From the NCBI GenBank assembly GCA_007922225.1, contig ML679960.1, forward strand, positions 3,176,032 through 3,240,031: DNA of 64,000 bases, given 5' to 3'. The stretch's first letter is position 1. Each line of letters starts with the position of its first letter. Of this stretch, positions 13,319 through 25,376 are shown one piece after another. Under the pieces are notes generated by a model. That model did no database searches and was not told the DNA's origin. It saw only the letters and a program-made list of their open reading frames with translations. Both the position numbers and the translations under genes were made by a program. This DNA is from Emydura subglobosa. Taxonomy: Eukaryota; Chordata; Testudines; Chelidae.

Positions 13319-13728
13319 CACAGGTCTTCAGACTGTGAGGCAGGCCCCCCTAGGGGGGGTGCAGAGGAACATTGGGGGGGACACATCAGGGCCCCAGCAG
13401 ACCCCATGGGGGTGTAGAGGGAGTGCTGCCCCAAGCTCTGCTTCAGCACCGCCACCTAACCATGGCTTTTGCCTCATCTTCCCCCACCCCCAGCCCTGGC
13501 TGCCAGCCGTGGTTCCCTGACTTGGCCCCGCTCCCAGCCTTGGCTGCGGCCATGGCACCCAGCCTTGGCGCCCAGCCACTGTTCCTGACTTGGCCCCTGG
13601 CTGCTGCGGCCCCGTTCCCAACCATAGTTCCCCACCTTGACCGTGGCCCTGCTTCCTGCCCCAGCTGGGGAGGGTGCACACAGAGGTAAGGGGGGCGGGA
13701 CACAACCTAAAAGGTTTGGGGACCACTG
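13319..13728. mobile_element. hAT non-autonomous transposon with perfect 8-bp TSD
   Basis: The element is flanked by an exact 8-bp direct duplication, 'gcttagtc', at 13311-13318 and 13729-13736. The left end is 'cacaggtcttcagactgtg'. The reverse complement of the right end is 'cagtggtccccaaacctttt', an imperfect terminal inverted repeat of the Charlie/hAT type. The interior is GC-rich with a repeated 'cccagccttggc'-like motif and encodes no transposase. The ORFs running through it on both strands are compositional artefacts. Confidence 0.85.
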
Positions 13729-13970
13729 GCTTAGTCAGATCCCATTGACAAGAAAAAGAACAAGGAGAATGGAAGGGCTGGAGGTGGCGAGAAGATTGGG
13801 ATGGAGGAAGCAGAGGGATTTTATCATAGGATTTTATCATAGGATATCATTTATCAAAGACTAAGGAAAGAGAGGAAGATAGAGGAAAAGGGGAGAGAAT
13901 AAGAAAAGGATAAGGAAGGACAGACAACTCAGGAGTCAGAAGTCAAAAATCATTGCACTTTTGCGTAGAA

Positions 13971-14325
13971 TAGGAATGGATAACCAGAAGCCCATGAGCT
14001 GCATCCATCCTGCCAGATCATTTCATTCAGCCCAGCTTGTGACAGATGATCCAGAAGCACCAGGGCCAGGAGGGGGCAGAGTGGGAAGTTTGTATGCACA
14101 TCATATGACACTATGGCAAGAAAAGACTCCAGAGGGGTAAACAGGCCCAGCCCAGCAGGACAAGAACCAGCAATAGAGGCTGAGTGCAGAACATGCTCTC
14201 TGTCCAGACCTACGCCCACCCCTGGGGCAGGACCTAACATTCTTGGGGGCAGGACCTGACCCCACCGCCAAAGGGATTTAGCAGTTTTTGTGGCCCACCC
14301 ATTACCTTAAAGGTGCCCATCCCTG
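13971..14325. mobile_element. hAT non-autonomous transposon, degenerate TSD
   Basis: The left terminus is 'taggaatggataaccag'. The reverse complement of the right terminus is 'cagggatgggcacctttaa', again hAT-type inverted repeats. The flanks 'gcgtagaa' (13963-13970) and 'ttatagaa' (14326-14333) agree at 5 of 8 positions, consistent with an aged 8-bp TSD. The interior is non-coding. It lies only 242 bp after the previous hAT copy but has a different interior, so it is a separate insertion of another subfamily. Confidence 0.65.
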
Positions 14326-15404
14326 TTATAGAAAGTCAAGTGCCAAGATAGGACTTTAAAATATACCTAGACTTGGAAGGTTAATATTTTTATCAATAAA
14401 TGTTGATAAAAGTGTATTTCACCACATACAGACACCAACAAAAATATTTCCATCAATAATAATTCAAATGTGCAGATAGGAAAAGTAAGAAAAATGCTGC
14501 TTGAGAAATTATTAGTTTGATTTATGGATATTTGCTTTGTATATTTTGACATGTGAAGACAATTTGTTAACTTCCACCTTATTGATTTGTCTCCCCTTCA
14601 AAATATTTTTTTAAAATCACATGCTGTTCTTATGACACAAAGTACCAACTACTATAATATCTTGTTCAATTTCTTCCTTTTCCTCTCTTTCAGACTAGAG
14701 TTGGTTTTACTTAGTTCCAGGCTACAGATTCAGTTAATTCCAGACACCCAAGTTTCTGGCTCCAGGTCAATGGTCTGGGGATGGGTGTTTTTCTTATCTT
14801 GATTTTCTCTTTCCACTTCCAGGCTGTCCTCCTGCCCTGACAAGAAGATGTATAGCAAATTTCAGGTGTCAAGGCTGAGTTCAGTCACCAAGTGCAGTTC
14901 TTTCACTGCTGGTGCATCTTCTCCAGGCACTTTAACACTGATGAAATTGTACTTAATATAGCTGCCAAGTGGTGAAGTACATGGGTAGCAAGACACAAAT
15001 CCTCTTAAAAGCACCCAGCCAAAGTAATTGGTCTTAGTGGTGAGGAGGAATGGCTAGGTCAGACTCTGAGGCTCGCATCTTTGGGGAGGAAGAACTGGAA
15101 GATCCATGTACTGCTTTTTCCACATCACTAGGTCTTGCTCATCTTTTTGCACAACAGTTCCATCTCCAGAGGCTCTCCACACTCACAGAGATGAGAGCCA
15201 GATTTCCCAGACCTGAAGAAGAGCTCTGTGGAAGCTCAAAAGCTTGTCTCTTTTAGCAACAGAAGTTGGTCCCGTAAAGGTATAGTCTCATCCACTTTGT
15301 CTAGCTAATATCCTGGAACCAACACATCTACAACACTGCATACAATAATTTCCACATGAGCATTCCTCTAGTGTTTTCACTGTTGTATCTGAGTACTTCA
15401 AAAA

Positions 15405-15799
15405 CATGTAATTTTTATCTTCACAACCTCTGTGAGATCAGGAGCTATCATTATCCCCATTTTACAGATGGGAAACTAAAACAGAGAGAGGTTAAAGCTA
15501 AAATTGTCAAATGTGTCCACTAATTTTAACTGCCCAATTTGAGACAGCAAAGACCTAATTTTTCAGACTTTATATGTCCACTGATCAGCTCCAGTTAACC
15601 TCAGTTGTAGTTGTGAGTGCTAGTATGTGGGAAAATCAGAACCCAGGGTGTCAAGCCAGGCCCTCAGAAAATGAGAAACACACAGTTAGTGGCCAATGTC
15701 AAAGTTTTGGTTTAAGTGATTAGCCCAATATCTCATACAAACTCCATAGCAGAAGCAGGGATAGAATCCAGTTCTCCAGGGTGAAATTCAATTGTCTAA
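15405..15799 (-). mobile_element. MIR-like SINE, reverse orientation, interrupted
   Basis: 15450-15498 reads 'cattatccccattttacag', 'atgggaaactaaaacagagag', a classic reverse-oriented MIR core and tail. The continuation 'cacacagttagtggc' to 'gcagggatagaatccag' resumes near 15680. About 160 bp of other sequence (15505-15660) appears to lie between the two halves, suggesting a nested insertion or an unusual variant. Confidence 0.6.
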
Positions 15800-16066
15800 G
15801 GCCTGGTCTATACTTACCTAGCGATTCGGCAGCAGTCGATGGGAGTTATGCAAGCTACGCAGAGTGCTTCCCTTCTGCGCGGTGTCTTCACTGCACTGCG
15901 CCGACGGGAACCGCGTTCCCATCGATGCAGTGCTACGCCACTTGAGGGGGTGGTTTTACAGCATCGACTTCTGATCGACTGAGCAGGTCTTCACTGACCG
16001 TTCAATCGATCCGGAAAGGTCGATCTGACAGCGGTGACTTTGCCGCTGTCAGTATAGATGAACCCA
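15800..16066. mobile_element. Harbinger-like MITE with TAA target duplication
   Basis: It starts 'ggcctggtctatacttacc'. The reverse complement of its end is 'tgggttcatctatactgac', giving imperfect terminal inverted repeats (about 13 of 18 positions agree). It is flanked by TAA on both sides (15797-15799 and 16067-16069), the 3-bp target duplication typical of PIF/Harbinger. The interior is unusually rich in CpG and 'tcgat' motifs compared with its surroundings ('ccgacgggaaccgcgttcc', 'gatcgactgagcagg'), suggesting a fairly young insertion not yet depleted by methylation decay. Confidence 0.75.
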
Positions 16067-16679
16067 TAAGCCACAAGACCATCTGATCTCCTCCTACATT
16101 TTCCTGCCTCATTCACTACACTGCTTCCAACTTCTGCAACAAATGAAAGAGGGCACTACATTTTCATTCTCTACACAACCTTGATTCATTCTCTGAGCAT
16201 CGTCTATCTTGTGCAGTGAGTGAGGAAGGGGGTCCTGTGAAAAAATATGTGATCATGTAATTAAAATGCATAATCACAAGGGTGAAAAATCAAGGTTGCA
16301 TAGGCATACTTAATTCTTGCATTCCTTAACTTTTGAGGGCTTGACTTTACAATCTTAATCTTTTTTTAATTTAGTTTTTGGTATATAATTTCCCAAGGTT
16401 TTAAAAACTCAAGAAAAAACCAGAAAGGCCACATGGCATCATGTTGTTCCCATTGTGGGTAATTAACAGATTTCGAACCTTCACATCTCAGACCATCACT
16501 ATTTGAGCCAACAAATGATAGTAGTAGTAGGCTGTCATCCTGTGGGGGACCAGCCACTAGCATGAGATGAGACGCACACTTTGTAGTAGTTTTCACAGCT
16601 GTTTGCTGACAGCAGAGGAATGCTGAGACTCAGGAATATTGGGTTCTGGAGGGAAATTTTCTCTCCTAGTTAAAGACTC

Positions 16680-16860
16680 CTCTGCCCTATCCCACCAGCC
16701 CGTCCCCTTCTTCCTCTGCCCCACTGATTTGTTCCTCCCAGCCTACCCCCCTCCTTCACTCCTATCCCCTTCTGGTCCTGTTCCTTCCAGTCTGCCCGTT
16801 TCCTCTCAACCTCCTCCTTTCCCCTTTGCCCCCTTGCTTTCCCTTCTTCACTTTCTACAT
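16680..16860 (+). repeat. pyrimidine-rich low-complexity tract
   Basis: About 180 bp are composed almost entirely of C and T on the + strand ('cccccctccttcactcc', 'ctcctttcccctttgcccc'). No regular unit is evident. The ORF through it (16639-16905) is compositional. Confidence 0.8.
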
Positions 16861-16899
16861 TCCAGTAAGGCTGTTTCCTCCTTCACACTGTTAAGGTGC

Positions 16900-19200
16900 C
16901 AGTAGGAGAAACACTGATCACAGGAGAGAGAGTCTTCCTGCTCGCAGTTCTGGTGCCTGGCATCACAACCAGAAGGAGCAATTGCAGGGACAGTCTTATT
17001 CAGCCCTTGCAACCGTGGGCTCAGTGCCCATAGAATATTCTGCAATTTAATGGTCTGCCCCTAAGAATCTACTACCGTTCATGTGGAATTTGTGATTTTT
17101 GAGATTCTTATGATTTGGTCAGATTTGAGTAGATTTTTACAGGGACAGCAAAAGACTCTAGTCCAATGGGGCCCTGCATTTGGCTGGTGCTTCGGGGCAC
17201 TACCATACCATAAATATTAAATAATAGTGATATAGTGCTGCTCTTAGTCTTAGTAAGCACAAACATTTACCATAACCTGAAATATATGTTCATTGCAGCC
17301 TTGAGGGAAAAGGCTTACAGATTGTTCAGACCTTAAAGCAAATTTCTCTGAAATATAAGAGTCTTTCCTATTATGATATTCCTGTACAGTCAAAAAAAGT
17401 GTGTGTTTTCAGGTGCAAAGCCAATCTCAATTAGTACTATACACAAAACAGAACATAGCCTGAATTCTGATTAGAGGCAAACAGATGATTCATACTGCAA
17501 TTGTCTGCATCTTCTTGTCTGCTAGGAAAGCCAGTGTATGAACTGAGAAGGGTTTTCAGGCTAGAAATAGTCATATATATCAATTTAAACATTTCCTTTA
17601 CAAACTGAGATTTTGTCACTGTGGCTCTTATTTTGTGCTATCTAGTATTAAAGTCCACAAACCATTATAGAACACAAGCTCCTCAACTAAAATATAAAGT
17701 AACATGCTACAGTTACCATAATAATGTACCTCTGTTTTCATCAGGGAAAGCCGCTATCTGTTTGGAAGGCAGCCTTTCGCAGCTGAAAAATAAAAACATC
17801 ATCAAATGTTCTTTCTACAGTAGTAAAATCTCTTACTACTGTTTGTATCTCAGGAGCATTTAAGAGCAACTGGAAAATCAGCCAATCCCTAGGAAAAACA
17901 TAAAAAGAGGAACACAAGCACCAGATGTGAGGGTTTTTTCTTTCAACACACACCTGCTTAAATGTTTCAAGCTCCTGGTAAACCAAATAACTGAATATAT
18001 GCAACATATAAATAAATGCACATTGTCAGAAATTATACTTGTTTCACCTGCTCATATAATTTACACCTGTGGCCTGCTTTAGTGTTTTTACTCACAGAGT
18101 GGCTGTCTCCTTGGTACAAAACAAGAATTTTTTTTCCCATCTAAACTTCTTACATCTAAAAATAAAATACTCGTGTTTTGTACATTATCATAAAATAAAG
18201 GTCTTTAAAGGGACCTTAAACTAGTCTCCTGCACATACTCCTGGGGCAAGGAGGGAACATGCCCTGCCAAGAAGGAAAAAGATAGGATCCTGGAGGGGGA
18301 GAGCTTTTGAGGCAGGTTTGAAGCTGAGGCAGCTCTGGGAACAAGAAAATAGACAAGTTCCCCTCAAAATAATAAAAATAATAAAGGGAGATTGGCCATT
18401 AAATCACTTCAACTGTCACTTTTCTGAACAGCAAGCTCTGTGATGAGAACCACCCTTTTAAATTATTTGAAAAATTGCACAGTCAGTGAGTCAGCACCAA
18501 GTTATATAGCACAATTATTTCTGGTGTCTGACACCACAGGAATATTCAGTTTAAATGGTCCTCCAACTCACACTTCTGCATAAGTGATGGTGATGATTTG
18601 GGGGAATCTATGTACAATTTATTAATTTAAGTTTGATTTTTATGAACTGTCAGTATCCTTATGTATTATGGCTGGCTTTTACTGTGGTCTTACTTTACAC
18701 TTTTTGTTCTGGGAGGGTGGAGGTGACGGCAAGATGTCTATGAAAAGGTTGAGCATTTAAAACTATCAGCACCTGAATACATCTTGCTCGGACAGAACAA
18801 AGGAGTTATTGCATCCTAGATAAAACCAGTTTTCTCCAACAAACTTCTCTGCAGAGGACTAGGCGTTGACGGAATGGAATTCCCCAGGAGCGGGAACAAA
18901 GAGATGAGGTATTGGTGCAGCCCTTTAAAAACAGAGACTGGGTGAGTCAGCAAGACAAATGAAGGTTGGGGTAGGAGAGAGAAACAGTGGAATAGGCTTT
19001 TGGAGGGTGGGGACTTTTTGGCCGTGGGACTAGCCAAGGTGAAGTAAGCTGGCTGTAGGAGAGATAAGGGCTCCATCAATCAGAGAAGAAGTCGTGAGCT
19101 GCAGGAGGAAGGAATCTTGGACACTCCAGAGGACTCTGACTAAATCCCAGAGAATGCACAGAACTGATGAGGAACCTGAAGCAGGGAAGGTCCTGTAGGT
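16900..19200. other. intergenic, nothing recognised
   Basis: Ordinary AT-rich sequence with short overlapping ORFs on both strands and no domain signature. I found no RNA gene or clear transposon border in this stretch. Confidence 0.5.
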
Positions 19201-20330
19201 GTTTTACTGTTTTTACCTAGATCTGCATATCTCTTGGACTGCCTAAAGATTGGTTTCAAAACCCCTTTTGAAAAACCTATGTCTGTTTGTGTCGCAGTCG
19301 TGTGTGAAGAGGTAAACTGTAAATTGGACTGCCCACAAGACTGGAGCTCTAGAAAAGTGTATGCTTAAGCACCTGAGGAGTTTGGGGAGGTAATACTAAT
19401 CTCAGGGCCTAGGCACTTGGACTGTGGGATCTCAGAGGGGGGAGGGTGCTAGAAAGAGTATCTGAACCCTGAGAGTGTGCATAGAAACCATGTGTACTCA
19501 GAGTATGCCTGGACTCTGCTCAGACTTAGGAAAGCTTAAAAGCACATGGGTCCAGTATGGGGGCCTGTGACAGGCCAGGTGGTCCTTTAAGCTAAGCCAC
19601 GCTCAGCCTTGCCTGTGACCTAGCAGCTAGCACTTCTCCGCCCGCTGATGGTGATATGGCAACTTAATGATAATTAGTGAGCTCAGCTTCAGGGACTCAG
19701 GAAGGACTCCTTAAATAGAGCTGGAAATTCAGTCCAGGGGGACAGACTGCAGAGGAGGTAGGGAAGCTGCAAGGGAAGCCTAGCAGTTGGATGCTGGCTG
19801 TAGCCAGAGAGCTGAGCCCCATGGGTAGAGCCAGCTTCTGTGGTGAAGAAGGGACCAGGTGTCACCAGGTGAGTTCTGGGCTCAGTGTTCTGGAAGTGAA
19901 ACAGGGGGCAGAAGAGACCACAGAGAGCAGAGTGGCTTCCTGTGGGAGAGAATGGAGATAGGGAAGTCATTGCTGTGTACCCTAAGTGAAGCTGCCAGCC
20001 TCTGTAGGGAAAGAAGGCTGTGGGGGAAGTTCTGCAGGAGATGAGGCCAAGAAGCAGAGAACTTCAGTTCAGGCATTTGTTTTAGGCTTTCATTTGGACC
20101 TTTTCTCATCCCCGAAAGAGAGTTAACTCTTATGTGGCGGGTGGGACAGGGGACAGAAGATCCAGAGCGAGACGGGCCATTGCAGGGCTGAGGCAACGAC
20201 CACTGCTGGGTTACCAGAGAGGAGGGCCCCTGGCACCCTGACGCAAGGGGGCACTAGTCAACATGAGGCTGTGCCATTAGAGGGCCTGGTGAATGTTGAG
20301 AAAGGGGAACTTGTCCCGGGCTGTGGCAGT
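19200..20330 (+). mobile_element. probable LTR-type interspersed repeat, unclassified
   Basis: This is a locally GC- and AG-rich block with a retroelement-like feel. 'ccttaaatagagctgg' at about 19710 could be a TATA-like box, and 'ctgtgacaggccaggtgg' at about 19565 could be a TG-type start. I see no internal gene, primer-binding site or paired LTR. The 93- to 104-codon minus-strand ORFs here have no recognised domain. The assignment is tentative. Confidence 0.3.
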
Positions 20331-20639
20331 GTTTATTCAGGATTAGTATTTTGGATGGTAACATGAAAAACAGTGGCTGGCTCAAGGTCAGTTAAATCTT
20401 TTCCCACGTTTTTCCTTTTTTCCTTCTATTATAGGTTGCTTTCCTTGGCACATAACAGTAATCAACTAATTATTGTGATCCTGTAAACCCTTATTTACAT
20501 AAGTCCAATTGATTTCAATGGGATTACTAATAGGAGAAAGGGCTGTTCTTATGTATAAAGGTTTCCCAGAATGAGCTCTCTAAAGCTTACCAGTAATATA
20601 GCATTACATTTTCTAATTATTGCAAAAAATCAAGTAATT

Positions 20640-20795
20640 ACCCTCACAACACGCCTGTGAAGTAACGAAGTAAACATTACAAATGGAGAAACACAGACGC
20701 AAGATGCTCAAGAGCATACAGTGAATCAGCAGCAGAACTAGCTCTTAGAGGATTCTAGTTACCAGTCTCGTGCTCACTCCAGACCATGCTGCATC
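20640..20795 (-). mobile_element. MIR-like SINE fragment, reverse orientation
   Basis: 'caaatggagaaacacagacgc', then 'agtgaatcagcagcagaact', then 'accagtctcgtgctcactcc' follow the order of a reverse-complement MIR (core, then the tRNA-derived head). It is diverged. Confidence 0.5.
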
Positions 20796-22859
20796 ATTAA
20801 ATGATTTATACACTATATGATGATATATAAACACAGCTCATATGAAGACTGAAGGAAGAAATTTTCTGAGACCAAAATATGTAATTTATTTATTTTGAAT
20901 CTGAGAATCTCTCATATGATTGCAAAGTACATTGCCAGTATGACTTAATATGCACCATATGCACAGGTAAAAGAATGTGGCTGAGGGTGGTAATTCTGAG
21001 TCAAAAATCCATTGTCCTGAAGCTGTGCATCTGTTGTGTATATTTACATAACTGGTTTTACTAACAGCATTAAAGACACAAAACCTAAGCAACAGACTAA
21101 AGGGGAAACAAGCCAGGTGGTTAAAAAAAACAAAGGTGCTGAGGCATCCTCACCATAAGGGAAAGCAACAAGCTATGTAGGCAGTATATAAATAGATTAG
21201 CATAACAGTTATTCAGTTATCCAGCATCTAGATATTTAGCAGATGAGCACTTTAGAAATAATATAGATGATAAAATTAAATTTAACTCTGTTTGTTATAC
21301 ATTCACCTCCACAGGGCTACCTTTTGGTGATCAAGTCTGCAAAGATATACCTACTGAAGTCATTGGGACTATTCAATGTTTGCAAGTCTCTGCACCATCA
21401 GGGCATGTGAAATTAACTGACCTACCAGTGGTATTTAATCAGGCATTGTCTAGCACTGATTGTCTTGGGTGTCAACCCAGAATTAGCATTCTTATGATAG
21501 AAGCAGATTGTACCCTTTGAGCTGGGGAACTGTCCATAGTGCTGAAAAGTAAATCCAGTCTTAAGTCTTTATTTTTATATCCCTAAATATTAAATCAGAT
21601 GCCAATTGATGTGCTTTCATATGGTGAAATCTACACATTCAATTTGTGTCTATTTTATGTGAAGAAAAATAAACAGAAATGAAAAAAGAAATGAAAAAGA
21701 TGTATGGACAGAGTTATTCCTTCTCTGCCAAAATACCGGTCTGCATGCGCTAAACATCTAGAACTTCCTAGTTATATTCTATCTGATTTCATAACTGGTT
21801 TACCATTTTACTCTTAAACCAGCGAAGCTGAGCATTTTTAACAATTACCTGTGATAGCTAGATAATGAAATCCTGTTTCCCCCAAATAAGATGTACATGA
21901 ATGTTGCCATATCCCCCTCTGTCTCTGTGGGTCACTTTTACATCTTGAATAGAAAAATTGTTTTAGTAACAGTCACACAGGAATTAGGGTTACCATTAGG
22001 ATATGAATTTTGTATTTGTGGACAAAGGACAGTATCTATAGCCCTGTGTCTTTCATAGTCATGTAGCCTTTCGTTTCCATTAATATGCTTAAATCCATTC
22101 ACAGCATCTTTGTAAAACTTCATGCCCTTGATAAAATATTTCCATTTTCTAGTAAGGTTCATCACCCAGCTATCTGATCTAGCACTGTTTAATGTCACCT
22201 GGACTGCTTCACCTTAAAAGCAGAGTTATTGTGCAGTCCAGTGTTTGTTCTGTCTCTTAAAACGTAGTATGAAAGCTGTAAATTGACTCATCTTTTTATA
22301 CTAGCTGTTATGTTTCGGTACATCAGGAACATTAGGCTGCATTTTAGCATTCAAACTGAATTCATCTTTCTGCAAAAAAAGGACCCTTTCTCAATCTATC
22401 ACTGTTTCTGGTGAGGGAAAGACCCTCCTAACAGATCTGAATCAGTACTGACATGGATGTCTGTTGATAGACAGTGTTTTAAAATAAACAGATAAGTGGG
22501 CATAGTGAACAATCTGGACTGTCATAAATGCAAGATGTACACGGTGAAGTAAAAAAATACAGTCAGAGTTGGATGCTATAGTCCAAAGGTAAAGCAGCTG
22601 AAAAGGTAAACCCAGATATAATGTAATATTTGAAAAGCTTTGACTGGAGCCTGTGTTTTCATGCAGCCTGTGCCAAAGTGTAAGTGGAATCATTTTCACC
22701 CACTATATTGAGGCATCACATAAGCACAGACTGTAGCCCATAGGGCTATTTTGCCTTTAATATATTCACGCCTTGCCTTCATTAAATTCTGCCTTTATTA
22801 CATTCAGCAGCAATGCAAGGAACCTACAGGTCTGTATCTTGTAAGACATTGGCTTCAGC

Positions 22860-23530
22860 AGCTAGCATAAGGCTTTAGGCCTATGAACTTTGGCACAAAT
22901 AAATGACCTAACTGTCACCCCCTAAGTTTTGGGGAACTGGAAAGAGAGTGTGAGGAGGAATTTTGTCCCTAATGACATAAGCCAACCACAAGAACATGAG
23001 CTAACACCAGATTTTGGATTGAACATCCACATATGTCTGACCACAAGAATGCCATAGCAATGAATTGACATACATGATAAGAAGTTCAGATCATTTGTAT
23101 ACTAACCTATAGAAGACTAACACCTCAACATTAGTAGGATGAGGAAACACAAATAAGGAAGAGGGACGAAACCCCTAATGAATATGCATTAGACATAGTG
23201 ATATCAGTGTAACATACTATAAAAAAGATGTAGCCCTTGTGAGGTGCCAAGAGGATGACCAGTGGTGGTGATAAGGAAGATGATGGTGATGAGGAAGATA
23301 ATGGCTGACATATCAGGTGGTTTCACAAGGGATGGTGTGATGTACCATGGAGGTTCAGATGTTCAGCATGGATGTTCAGATGTACTTTCTGTATCATCTC
23401 TATCTATCTTTAGTGTTTGTGACTTTTCTAAATGTATTAATAAAATAGTGTAAATATACAAGGGTTCCTACGGTGTGTGTGTTGCAACTGTGCACATTGG
23501 GGTTCCCAACTATATAGTAACTTTAATAAT
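22860..23530 (+). mobile_element. candidate solo LTR
   Basis: A TATAAA lies at 23218-23223, followed about 220 bp later by AATAAA at 23439-23444 and a T/G-rich 'tacggtgtgtgtgttgc'. This U3-R-U5-like layout suggests a retroviral-type LTR. The flanking direct repeats and exact TG/CA termini are not clear, and no gag, pol or env remnant is adjacent. The 63-codon ORF starting at 23262 lies inside it and is not a gene. Confidence 0.4.
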
Positions 23531-24669
23531 ACTGGCCCTAATCTTGGGACAAGAACCTGTCAACCTTCAAGGTGATAACTGGGAAGTCTTAAGTAATCGA
23601 TATAATAATACATAATGTATAGATCAGGCTACAAGACACACACACTTTATTTTTTCTTTTTCTATCAGTTCATACTAATGGTGCAATCAGGGGATCTTCA
23701 TCCAATTTTAGTGTCATCACTGCCAGAAGCAGGCTAATGGAGCATCTCATAGATGCCCACGAAACTGCATTTCTAGCAACCTAGGGCACTTCCCTTTTTT
23801 TATTACACTTCATAAAAGATAAGTTACCCAGGTTTTCTCTTAGCAATCTTCATGAATCAGCAAAGAGCTGCTGAAGCATGACCATTGGAGCACCCAGTAA
23901 AGAATCATGTGCCAGCTGTCAAATAATTTCTTGGTGATTTATATTCTTTTTATATATCTCCTTATCTGGAAGGAGGGACAGCCTAGGGAGAAGCATAGGT
24001 ATTTTATAGAAGAAGCTGCAAAAGAAGATATTTTCAGACAGTATTAAGATTTGGGGATTGCTTTAATTTTTGCTTATGTAAAAAGCAGGGGGGGGGGGGG
24101 TAGTTCTTGTGATTTCTCTCCAAGGTGCAAATTTGCAAATGCAGTTAGATTCTACGTGTACTGTTATGGGTGGCAGACCTTCAGTGTCTGAGGGCGGTAG
24201 GGAATGCAGCTTTGAAGTACATCCAGAACTGGGACATTAGTTCATTCTTTGCCCCTTTTCTTCCATTAGCCATGGTTAACATAAGGGGTACACATACCAT
24301 AAACGAAAGAAATCAGATGAGAGTCTTCTTGCCAGCAGTCCACTGCAGCAGGGGGAACAGCAAAAATATGCCCTGCTCCAAATTGCGTCTGCCAAAAGTT
24401 AAGAAGGCCAACAATGAAATCTATGACTGCAAATTTGAGGGGTGTAAATACCCGTCAGCAAGGGTGCCATCTCCTTTTTGTATCCCAAGTCCATAACGGG
24501 GCACATCCCTCAAAAAACCTCCACCCTAATGTTGTCATCCTAACTCCATAAAGGACAAGTTCAGAGGGATAGTGCACATCCTTAAAATTCTTCTTCCTTA
24601 AACTGTTCCTTCATTTGATTTCTATTTTTTTCTGGTTTTGTCATGAGGATGAAAACAATCACTCTGTTT

Positions 24670-24988
24670 CAGGGGTCCCCAAACTGTGGCCTACATGAAG
24701 TTGGCTCTGCTCCTTGCTGCCAGCTAAGAGATACAGAACAGATGGGAAGGAGAGAATGAATGAAGAGCAAAAGTAAACAGTGTGGTTAATTTTATTCAAA
24801 AGGAGAAAACATGTATTGCATCAAAACAAAGCTTAAAATGCAGTGGTATCAATTTCCAGTATAAGCAATTGCAGTAGTTGCCACAGGGATACTACGTGAA
24901 CATGGAAGAAAGGTGGGGGGAGGGTACCCAGCAGATCATCTGCCTATTAAAATGTGACCCACACTGTGAAGAATTTTGAGATCCTCTA
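24670..24988. mobile_element. hAT non-autonomous transposon with perfect 8-bp TSD
   Basis: It is flanked by the exact duplication 'ctctgttt' at 24662-24669 and 24989-24996. The left end is 'caggggtccccaaactgtgg'. The reverse complement of the right end is 'tagaggatctcaaaattctt', a divergent inverted repeat of the hAT-Charlie type. It has no coding capacity. Confidence 0.85.
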
Positions 24989-25293
24989 CTCTGTTTTTTA
25001 TGTTAATTGCAAACTGACTAAAACTAAAAGTGTGAACTTTCCTCATTCACAATCAGTGGGGTGTTACTGTGCAGGGAAGGCTACAAAGGTCAGTTTCTCA
25101 ATTGACTTTTAAAAACATCAAACCAGATCCTCAGCTAAGGAGCACACTGCATATGAGGGGATGTAAAAATGGCCACTGTGCTCTCATCATACGTGGACCA
25201 GCCACATTTCGGTTTGGTCCCCTAGCACAAATTTGAGCACCTTCTTCATCAGTTCTTATGCTTCACTCTCTTTCATATCCCCATATAGATACT

Positions 25294-25376
25294 GGGCCAG
25301 ATTTTCAGCTGGTGTAAACTGATGTGGCTGCAGTGACCTTGATGGAACTGATTTACACCAGTCAAGGAGCTGGCCC
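25294..25376. repeat. short palindromic (fold-back) repeat
   Basis: The left arm 'gggccagattttcagctggtg', 'taaa' pairs imperfectly with the right arm 'tttacaccagtcaaggagct', 'ggccc'. It has GGGCC/GGCCC ends and an about 30-base loop. It matches a class of small fold-back repeats that recurs elsewhere in this window (39446, 50037, 55564). Confidence 0.75.

Noticed and set aside
13328..13840. 170-codon minus-strand ORF and overlapping + strand ORFs
   Set aside because: They lie largely inside a GC-rich hAT element with a matching TSD. Open frames in several registers indicate composition, not coding.
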